Source: Bacteroidales bacterium UBA1458
GTDB lineage: Bacteria; Bacteroidota; Bacteroidia; Bacteroidales; VadinHA17
Reading direction: 5' to 3'
Assembly: GCA_002325785.1 (NCBI GenBank)
Contig: DCSU01000076.1
Coordinates: 1-13,527 of the forward strand
DNA length: 13,527 bases
In this document: positions 8,128-13,527 of the stretch, piece after piece
How the letters are laid out: each line of letters opens with the position of its first letter
How positions within the stretch are numbered: position 1 is the first letter of the stretch
The notes under the pieces: model-generated
Database searches by the model: none
What the model saw: the letters and a program-made list of their open reading frames with translations, nothing else
Told to the model about the DNA's origin: nothing
Translations under genes and position numbers: made by a program

Positions 8128-8172
8128 ATTGTCGATTGTCGATTGTCGATTGTCGATTGTCGATTGTCGATT
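8128..8172. repeat. ATTGTCG heptamer tandem array (six copies)
   Basis: Six perfect head-to-tail copies of ATTGTCG cover 8128-8169, followed by a partial ATT. Seven-base units pass through all three reading frames in 21 bases, so any frame through the array gives a seven-residue peptide repeat. Apparent reading frames here are artefacts. Confidence 0.95.
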
Positions 8173-8204
8173 AATCGTAAATCGTAAATCGCAAATCGCA
8201 AATC
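8173..8204. repeat. AATCGYA heptamer tandem array (four copies)
   Basis: Two copies of AATCGTA are followed by two of AATCGCA and a partial AATC. Each unit matches the reverse complement of the preceding ATTGTCG array (AATCGAC) at five of seven positions. The two arrays together therefore form an imperfect inverted repeat centred near 8172/8173. Confidence 0.92.
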
Positions 8205-8207
8205 CTT

Positions 8208-8237
8208 GAGGCAGTAGGCAGTAGGCAGTAGGCAATA
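8208..8237. repeat. GGCAGTA heptamer array, second block (four copies)
   Basis: Three perfect GGCAGTA copies (8210-8230) and one variant GGCAATA (8231-8237) follow the bases GA. The first 17 bp repeat 8107-8123 exactly, 101 bp apart and in the same direction. The two blocks bracket the ATTGTCG/AATCGYA fold-back. Confidence 0.93.
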
Positions 8238-8243
8238 GTAAAA

Positions 8244-8271
8244 AATACGCTGTAGGCGTTATAGTATTGTA
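8244..8271. repeat. 28-bp hairpin unit, copy 1
   Basis: The unit has the form AATA-CGC-TGTAG-GCG-TTATAGTATTGTA. ACGC pairs with GCGT around a five-base loop, followed by a conserved AT-rich tail. It starts 51 bp before copy 2 and keeps the same spacing of parts. Which strand is functional is unknown. Confidence 0.8.
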
Positions 8272-8294
8272 GATCAAATGATTATAAATAAAAT

Positions 8295-8322
8295 AATACC
8301 CCGTTTGGGTTATAATATTGTA
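8295..8322. repeat. 28-bp hairpin unit, copy 2
   Basis: The unit has the form AATA-CCC-CGTTT-GGG-TTATAATATTGTA. Relative to copy 1, both stem arms have changed so that pairing is kept (CGC/GCG became CCC/GGG), the loop differs, and the 13-base tail differs at one position only. It ends 5 bp before the start codon of the phosphodiesterase gene, so it may be part of that gene's leader or promoter. The tail contains TAATATTG, one mismatch from the TAnnTTTG -7 box. Confidence 0.8.
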
Positions 8323-8327
8323 ACATC

Positions 8328-9407
8328 ATGAAAACAAAAACCTTACTTATCACAATCCTGTTCCTGGCCACCCTGACCCTTACTGCCCAGCGGCGTATCC
8401 TGAACACCCCGGAGCTGCCGGGTTATGTGACGCTGAAATGCGATTTTCACTCACACACAGTATTTTCCGACGGACTCGTATGGCCGACACAACGCATTGG
8501 CGAAGTATGGAGGGATGGCCTCGATGTCATTGCCATCACCGACCATATAGAGTACCAGCCCAGAAAACAGTACATTCCTGTTGACCATAACGCCGCCTGG
8601 AAGATTGCAAAATCAACGGCAGACAACTATAACATCATCCTTGTTCATGGCACTGAGATCACCCGGAGCATGCCTCCCGGACACCTAAATGCGCTTTTCA
8701 TCACCGATGCCGACTCGCTCAACAAGCCTGAATTCATGGATGTCATTGCAGCCGCTGTCAGACAGGGAGCCTTCATCCAGTGGAACCACCCGGGATGGAA
8801 GAGCCAGGAGCCGGACGGAATCCCCAAGATGTACCCTGTACATAAGGAGCTCATTGCCAAAGGATGGCTGCACGGGATTGAGTATTACAATGATGTGGAA
8901 TTCTACCCCCTTGTGATGGACATGTGCCACGATAATAAGCTTGCGCTGATGGGGAACAGCGACATCCACGGGGTCATCAGTGAAGAATTCATGGAACCTG
9001 AGTATACTCACCGCCCAATGACGTTCGTCTTTGCAAAAGAACGCACTCTGGAGTCACTTAAGGAAGCAATGTTTGCACGGCGAACCGCTGTCTGGTACGG
9101 CAACAGTCTCGCTGCCTTTGAGGAGTATGCCGCCCCGCTGTTCTGGTCGGTAGTCTCGGCAGGAGCCCCGTTTAAGGATGACGGGAAGGCTATATGGTTT
9201 GAACTCTCAAACAGCTCTGATATGACGATGGACCTGACAGGAGGACCGGAGGGAGCTCCTTCCACCCTTAAGGTGCCTGCAAACGGAATGGTTGTGGTGA
9301 AGGCAGACAGGAAATACCTGACTGAGCCTATCCCCTACTCAGTTTCCAATATAATCACAGGCAGCACCTCTGTCCTGAAGGTTGAGATCAGGCCGGCAAA
9401 AAAATAA
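8328..9407 (+). CDS. Exported PHP-domain phosphodiesterase, Sb-PDE-like
   Basis: This 359-residue protein has a Sec signal peptide (MKTKTLLITILFLATLTLTA, cleavage about residue 20) and a polymerase-and-histidinol-phosphatase (PHP) metal-dependent hydrolase domain. Metal-ligand motifs appear in family order: DFHSHTVFSDG (H41, H43, D48), ITDHIEY (D72, H73), HGTEI (E110), GHLNALF (H119), WNHPGW (H154) and NSDIHG (D212, H214). A C-terminal beta-rich part follows after about residue 270. The whole resembles the Sb-PDE group, named after a Sphingobium enzyme that hydrolyses organophosphate diesters; the natural substrate in Bacteroidetes is not known to me. It should act in the periplasm, perhaps releasing phosphate from diesters. 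No Shine-Dalgarno sequence is seen, and hairpin copy 2 lies directly upstream. It converges on the GH2 gene. Confidence 0.87.
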   Translation: MKTKTLLITILFLATLTLTAQRRILNTPELPGYVTLKCDFHSHTVFSDGLVWPTQRIGEVWRDGLDVIAITDHIEYQPRKQYIPVDHNAAWKIAKSTADNYNIILVHGTEITRSMPPGHLNALFITDADSLNKPEFMDVIAAAVRQGAFIQWNHPGWKSQEPDGIPKMYPVHKELIAKGWLHGIEYYNDVEFYPLVMDMCHDNKLALMGNSDIHGVISEEFMEPEYTHRPMTFVFAKERTLESLKEAMFARRTAVWYGNSLAAFEEYAAPLFWSVVSAGAPFKDDGKAIWFELSNSSDMTMDLTGGPEGAPSTLKVPANGMVVVKADRKYLTEPIPYSVSNIITGSTSVLKVEIRPAKK

Positions 9408-9457
9408 ATTATTGATTCAGGCAAGAGTGCCGCTACAGAAGCGGCACCATCCTGAAT
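9408..9457 (-). terminator. Nested inverted repeat / terminator between the convergent phosphodiesterase and GH2 genes
   Basis: An 8-bp perfect stem, GTGCCGCT (9427-9434) with AGCGGCAC (9440-9447) around a five-base loop, is enclosed by a second perfect stem, ATTCAGG (9415-9421) with CCTGAAT (9451-9457), leaving a small internal loop. On the minus strand the structure is followed by AT-rich sequence and then a T7 run formed by the A-run at the end of the phosphodiesterase gene (about 9398-9404). It can therefore end GH2 transcription. It also overlaps the last codons and the TAG stop of the GH2 gene. On the plus strand no T-run follows, so it is a weaker terminator in that direction. Confidence 0.65.
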
Positions 9458-12400
9458 GAGTATTCATACTTCACCTCGCGGAGGCAGTATTGAGGGTGCG
9501 TGCGCGCTCCCCATGAATCATCGCCTCCGACGCCCATCTGTCCGTAGTCGATGTTCACCCTTACCAGGTCACGCGGACTGACATCATCGAGGTGCCTGTT
9601 CACTGTTTTGGCATCTGGTCTGTAAGCTGAAAGATTACCCTGCGATTCAAAGTCCTCATGAAGGTAGTTCATCGCTGCAAAAGAGAAGTCCGGAATGCCC
9701 TCAAAGCGAAGACCTCTGCCGTCGCCGTCGGTGACCTCAAGCCATCTGGTATCCGTCCTGTAGCCGTTCTCCTGAGGTCTGACATAAGGTACATACTGGT
9801 CGGCCACTGAGCTCTCATATAACCCAACAAAGGCGGATGACTTCCGGTCCGAATAGTTCTCATGGGGTCCCCTGCCAAACCATGAAATACCGGTGAATCT
9901 TCCGGGCAGTAACATCTGCATCCCCACCCTTGGTATCTCTTCCAGGCTCAGGTCAGTCTTCGTAAAGCTGAATGATACCTCCACTGTACCGCCGGCAAGA
10001 ACGGTATACGTAGTCACAATTTCTGCAATCTTTTTGTTGCCCGGACCAGGAATTTCATGTGAGAAGTTTACCTCAGCGCTCCCCATACCCGGCTGGCCAA
10101 TGCGAGCCGATTTCAAAACCGCCCCTTTGCCGGCATCTCTCCAGGGGGCATTCCTCTTCTCCATCGCGTTGCCATAGTCGTTATCCGTCGGCGCTCTCCA
10201 GAAATCCGGACGTGGCCCTGAGAGAAGCAACTCCACGCCGCCGGCGCGGTAGGACTTCATCACCCCTGCAGACATGTCAAAAACCACCGCAAATTCTTCC
10301 CCGGCAATGGTCAGATCAGACCCTTCGGTCTTAAGATCCAGAAGTTCAATATCCTCTCCGGCTCCAGGTACCGGAGTGGCAAAAAAGGGCAAGAGTATCT
10401 GTTCGGAAGCATAGAGGTGATCCTGCGGGATAATTCCCCACTCGTCAGCCCGTGACGCATGAAGATTCAGATGATACTCCGTTCCCGGTTCAGGCGTGAT
10501 CAACCCGTAAGGTATCTTCACCGTGGCTGAATCGCCGGGTTCAAGGTTCATCTGGTCAAGGTGGCCTGAGCGAAACAGTACACCATTTGCCAGAACCTCC
10601 CAGGTAATATTAAACATGGCGAGATTGGTGAAGTCATACTTGTTGATGATTGTCACCAGCCCGGTTTCCAGATCTGCAGCATCGAACCCTACATACTGGT
10701 AGACCTTCTTAACCTCGCTGAGTGCGGGATGGGGCGTGCGATCCGGCCCTACCAGACCGTTACAGCAAAAGTTACCGTCACTGAAGGCTCCCGGCTCTCC
10801 GTAGTCGCCGCCGTATGCATAATATTCCTCCCCATCCTCACTTGTCTCCAGCAGCCCCTGGTCAACCCAGTCCCAGATGAACCCACCCTGGAGCGTGGGA
10901 TAGCGCTCAATCACATCCCAGTAGTCCTGCAGGTTGCCGGTACTGTTTCCCATCGAATGAGCGTACTCGCATAGTATGAGGGGCCGGTCAAATCCGGGCT
11001 TGCCGGCGTTCATACCGTAATTCTCAAGGTACTCAATGCGGGCATACATCGGACACCAGATGTCAGTATGCCTTTCAAGTGCCAGGGTGCTCTGCTCAGC
11101 ACGCTCATACTGGACCGGACGACTGTCGTCTCGCGACTTAATCCATTTATATGTAGCAACGAAATTCTGCCCGTCACCGGCCTCGTTACCCAGAGACCAG
11201 ATAATAATGGAAGGGTGATTCTTGTCGCGTTCAACCATGCGTCTGGTCCGGAAGATGTGCTGTTCAAGCCATTCAGGCTTGTGTCCGAGAGTCACATCCG
11301 GATTGTAACCTATCCCGTGTGATTCGATATTTGCCTCATCAATAAGGTAGAGACCGTACTGGTCACATAACTCATAGAAGCGCTCAGGCTGAGGATAGTG
11401 AGAGGTCCGAACCGCATTGATATTATGCATCTTCATCAACCTTATATCTTTGATCATCAATGCCTCATCGATGGTATGACCGTTGACCGGATCATGTTCA
11501 TGCATGTTGGTCCCTTTCAAATTGACGGCCCTTCCGTTAATGAGGAACCGGCCATCCCTGACCTCTGCCGTGCGGAAACCTATGCGGCTGCTTACGCTCT
11601 CGAGCACTCTGCCCCTGCCGTCAGCCAGGGTAAGCACAAGTGTGTAGAGAGAAGGTGACTCGGCTGACCATGGAAGCGGGTGCGGTATTTCAGCGGTAAG
11701 CTTCACCAGTTCAATGCTGTCAACCTCCAGAACCTCTGTTGTCTCGCCAAAGATCTTGGTAGTGCCGTCATACAGTCCTGCTTCAAGCCTCAGTCCGGCC
11801 GTTTTTCTGTCGTTGTTTGCCAGTTCAACAGATAGATCCAGCTGGCCGTCACTGAAATTATTGACGAGAGTCGCCTTAGCAAAGAAGTCGCGGATAAATG
11901 ACCGCGGCCTGGCATGGAGCCAGACCGGGCGCTGTATACCACTGAGCCTGAAAAAGTCCTGGCATTCGAGATAACTTCCGTCACTGTACCGGTATACCTC
12001 CACGGCAACAGTGTTGCGGCCTTTCCGGAGGAGGGAGGTAATATTGAACTCCGATGTCGTCTTGCTGTCTTCACTGTAACCGGCCAGCTCACCGTTGACC
12101 CAGACATAAAAGGCCGAGCTGACACCGTCAAAGTTCAGAAATACCTCTTTGTCGCTCCACCCGGAGGGTATTGTGAATGAACGCTTATAAGAACCTACAG
12201 GGTTATCAGAATGGTCAATGAATGGCGGATTGACCTTGAAGGTATATCCTATGTTCACATAATAGGGAATACCGTAGCCCTCCCTCTCCCATGTTGATGG
12301 CACTTCTATCTCAGGCCATTGCCTTGTGTCATAGTCTTCCCTGAAGAACCAGTAGGGCCTTTCCGCCGGCCTTGTGGAATAGTTGAACTTCCACTTCCCG

Positions 12401-12633
12401 TCAAGAGACATGACATTTTCGGAGTCTCGCCATCCTGCAGTCAGGGCGGCAGAGTTATCCGAATAACTCACCATGGTGGCATGAGGCCTGACAGTGTTGA
12501 CCGCGTTAACTGAAGGATTCTCCCATTCGGGATGATCCTTTTCCTGCCATTCTGCCTTGCTGTAATCCTGGTACCGATTACAGGCGCTCAGCGCCACGGA
12601 TACCACGAAGATGAAAACCAATGCCCTTCGCAT
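9433..12633 (-). CDS. Glycoside hydrolase family 2 beta-galactosidase (LacZ type), lipoprotein
   Basis: This 1066-residue enzyme has the complete LacZ architecture: N-terminal sugar-binding domain (about 72-245), Ig-like domain (about 247-354), TIM barrel (about 356-650), a linker beta domain (about 655-755) and the beta-galactosidase small-chain domain (about 770-1060, with FWRAPTDND at 811-819). Catalytic residues are visible: acid/base E484 in SLGNEAGDG and nucleophile E556 in LILCEYAHSMGNS. GTNMHEHDPVNGHTIDE and RTSHYPQPERFYELC are family signatures. The N-terminus MRRALVFIFVVSVALSAC is a lipoprotein signal with Cys18, so the enzyme is membrane-anchored, facing the periplasm or the outside. 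GH2 lipoproteins often act with SusCD systems, but this gene lies about 8 kb from the SusCD pair. Beta-galactosidase is the likely activity; related GH2 specificities are possible. Confidence 0.95.
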   Translation of the reverse strand: MRRALVFIFVVSVALSACNRYQDYSKAEWQEKDHPEWENPSVNAVNTVRPHATMVSYSDNSAALTAGWRDSENVMSLDGKWKFNYSTRPAERPYWFFREDYDTRQWPEIEVPSTWEREGYGIPYYVNIGYTFKVNPPFIDHSDNPVGSYKRSFTIPSGWSDKEVFLNFDGVSSAFYVWVNGELAGYSEDSKTTSEFNITSLLRKGRNTVAVEVYRYSDGSYLECQDFFRLSGIQRPVWLHARPRSFIRDFFAKATLVNNFSDGQLDLSVELANNDRKTAGLRLEAGLYDGTTKIFGETTEVLEVDSIELVKLTAEIPHPLPWSAESPSLYTLVLTLADGRGRVLESVSSRIGFRTAEVRDGRFLINGRAVNLKGTNMHEHDPVNGHTIDEALMIKDIRLMKMHNINAVRTSHYPQPERFYELCDQYGLYLIDEANIESHGIGYNPDVTLGHKPEWLEQHIFRTRRMVERDKNHPSIIIWSLGNEAGDGQNFVATYKWIKSRDDSRPVQYERAEQSTLALERHTDIWCPMYARIEYLENYGMNAGKPGFDRPLILCEYAHSMGNSTGNLQDYWDVIERYPTLQGGFIWDWVDQGLLETSEDGEEYYAYGGDYGEPGAFSDGNFCCNGLVGPDRTPHPALSEVKKVYQYVGFDAADLETGLVTIINKYDFTNLAMFNITWEVLANGVLFRSGHLDQMNLEPGDSATVKIPYGLITPEPGTEYHLNLHASRADEWGIIPQDHLYASEQILLPFFATPVPGAGEDIELLDLKTEGSDLTIAGEEFAVVFDMSAGVMKSYRAGGVELLLSGPRPDFWRAPTDNDYGNAMEKRNAPWRDAGKGAVLKSARIGQPGMGSAEVNFSHEIPGPGNKKIAEIVTTYTVLAGGTVEVSFSFTKTDLSLEEIPRVGMQMLLPGRFTGISWFGRGPHENYSDRKSSAFVGLYESSVADQYVPYVRPQENGYRTDTRWLEVTDGDGRGLRFEGIPDFSFAAMNYLHEDFESQGNLSAYRPDAKTVNRHLDDVSPRDLVRVNIDYGQMGVGGDDSWGARTHPQYCLREVKYEYSFRMVPLL

Positions 12634-12656
12634 GATTAAATTCTTTAGGTCCTTCC

Positions 12657-12664
12657 CAAAATTA
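12657..12664 (-). promoter_or_regulatory. Candidate -7 promoter box for the GH2 gene
   Basis: The minus strand reads TAATTTTG, an exact fit to TAnnTTTG, 23 bp before the GH2 start codon. This implies a leader of roughly 18 bases, a usual length. A -33 TTTG is not evident at the expected distance. The box suggests that GH2 is transcribed apart from the upstream fhs-mobA pair. Confidence 0.4.
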
Positions 12665-12762
12665 AGAATAAAATCGCATTTACGATTAGGAAATGACAGC
12701 TTTCTGTATCTTACGGGGAAAGGGCTTGCAGCTTGAATATCAGACTTACAGGCCTGCGGTGC

Positions 12763-13365
12763 TTAGATATTGCCCGGCTGATCCCTGCTTATATCTCCGG
12801 GATTGTTTATATTGGTGAAAGCTCTCAGGGTTTGCACACTCCCCGACAGGTCATAATATCTTATCTTAACCATTTTGTAGAAGTCTATGACAGCCGGGCT
12901 GCCACCGGATTCAAGATAGTTCTCCAGCTGTTTGTGGAGGCTGCGGCTGTATATTGAGTGCAATGGCTCAGCAAACTGGCCGGTACGGGCTGCCAGTATC
13001 TCTGCCGGATCTCTCAGGAAGTCTTCAGCCTGTGACTGTATCAGATCACCTGAGAGCCAGGGCATGTCTCCGCCGAAAACAAACAGATAGGGTGAACCGG
13101 ACACCTTCATCGCCGCTTCTATGCCACCGAGAGGCCCAAGTCCCGGGAAATTGTCATCCACCTTACGTACACCCGGAGGCAGAGGATTACCCACAGGCCA
13201 ACCCGCAATAATTATCTCGTTGAACAGCGGCCCCAGAAGATCAACGGTCCGCCTGATTATTGGAACACCCTCTATCTCGATCAGGGCTTTGTTGATGCCG
13301 CCGAAACGTGTGGCCCTGCCTCCTGTAAGTATGGCAGCTGATATCTCGGGAAATAGCTTTTTCAG
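12763..13365 (-). CDS. mobA: Molybdenum cofactor guanylyltransferase (MobA), non-canonical start
   Basis: MobA transfers GMP from GTP to molybdopterin in the cytosol. The frame encodes about 200 residues, the normal length. The nucleotide-binding loop ILTGGRATRFGGINKAL (12-28) is at the N-terminus, followed by GLGPLGGIEAAM (75-86), the metal-binding GGDMPWL (98-104, D100) and NPGDI near the C-terminus. No ATG, GTG or TTG lies between the in-frame TGA at 13395-13393 and the binding loop. The first such codon is GTG 13194 at residue 58, which would remove the whole GTP-binding loop. The likely start is CTG at 13365, whose bases overlap the fhs stop as CTGA, in the position where an ATGA coupling site would be expected; ATT at 13368 is the alternative. 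Some NTP-transferase relatives look similar, but MobA fits best. Confidence 0.8.
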   Translation of the reverse strand: MKKLFPEISAAILTGGRATRFGGINKALIEIEGVPIIRRTVDLLGPLFNEIIIAGWPVGNPLPPGVRKVDDNFPGLGPLGGIEAAMKVSGSPYLFVFGGDMPWLSGDLIQSQAEDFLRDPAEILAARTGQFAEPLHSIYSRSLHKQLENYLESGGSPAVIDFYKMVKIRYYDLSGSVQTLRAFTNINNPGDISRDQPGNI

Positions 13366-13527
13366 AATAACCCGCTTATCTGACCGTTGTCGTCAATGTC
13401 AATCTTCTCGGCTGAGGGCACCGTTGGCAGCCCTGGCATGCGCATGATTGCACCGGCTATCGGGACAATGAATCCAGCCCCTGAAGAGAGCTCCACCTTA
13501 CGGATACGTACCGTGAAATCACGGGGC
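13362..13527 (-). CDS. fhs: Formate-tetrahydrofolate ligase, C-terminal fragment
   Basis: The last 54 residues of a gene cut by the right edge match the highly conserved C-terminus of formate-tetrahydrofolate ligase: RDFTVRIRKVELSSGAGFIV, then MRMPGLPTVPSAEKIDIDDN and the terminal GQISGLF. The enzyme makes 10-formyl-tetrahydrofolate from formate, ATP and tetrahydrofolate in the cytosol. The stop codon TGA (13364-13362) overlaps the proposed CTG start of mobA. The main part of the gene lies beyond the window. Confidence 0.93.
   Translation of the reverse strand, partial: PRDFTVRIRKVELSSGAGFIVPIAGAIMRMPGLPTVPSAEKIDIDDNGQISGLF

Noticed and set aside
8107..8237. CRISPR array
   Set aside because: The repeats are 7-bp head-to-tail units without unique spacers, and no cas gene is present.
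8004..8277. Minus-strand open frames of about 65 codons with RQSTIDN repeats
   Set aside because: They are translations of the 7-bp arrays and the antisense of the transporter end. They have no domain or leader signal, and a seven-base period gives open repeats in any frame.
990..12633. A single polysaccharide-utilisation locus spanning SusCD and the GH2 enzyme
   Set aside because: Unrelated genes on both strands (elbB, DUF4294, DUF3267, transporter, phosphodiesterase) separate them by about 8 kb, and no SusR, HTCS or ECF regulator is seen.

Overview
The window looks like chromosomal DNA from a member of the Bacteroidetes, probably Bacteroidales or a near relative. The main reasons are a SusC/SusD outer-membrane pair, a DUF4294 protein (a family I know mainly from this phylum), exported enzymes with short Lys/Arg-rich signal peptides, a lack of clear Shine-Dalgarno sequences, and exact TAnnTTTG -7 boxes in front of several genes. 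I saw no rRNA, tRNA, CRISPR array, transposase or phage gene. Ten protein-coding genes are visible, two of them cut by the window edges.

Layout, left to right. (1) 1-4268, minus strand: a SusC-type TonB-dependent receptor followed directly by a SusD-like_2 lipoprotein that runs off the left edge. They should form one outer-membrane glycan or nutrient importer, and the enzymes of that locus probably lie beyond the window. (2) 4269-4562: a 294-bp divergent intergenic region. (3) 4563-5216 plus: elbB, a DJ-1/PfpI-family glyoxalase, which ends base-to-base against a DUF4294 gene (5217-5873 minus). (4) 5978-8123 plus: a multipass HExxH putative metallopeptidase (DUF3267) and then a POT-like peptide/H+ symporter. 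(5) 8107-8327: a repeat-dense stretch holding three families of 7-bp tandem repeats and two 28-bp hairpin units with compensatory stem changes. (6) 8328-9407 plus: an exported PHP-domain phosphodiesterase. It converges on (7) 9433-12633 minus, a lipoprotein GH2 beta-galactosidase, and a nested inverted repeat lies between the two. (8) 12763-13527 minus: the C-terminus of formate-tetrahydrofolate ligase (fhs), overlapping a mobA gene that has no ATG, GTG or TTG at its expected start.

The genes do not form one obvious pathway. The clearest functional themes are polymer and nutrient capture at the cell surface (SusCD, GH2 lipoprotein, secreted phosphodiesterase, peptide transporter) and housekeeping metabolism (elbB, fhs, mobA). 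The best candidate for something undescribed is the 8107-8327 repeat region. Its repeat supplies the transporter's stop codon, and its twin covarying hairpins end five bases before the next gene. The non-canonical mobA start is the second most interesting point.
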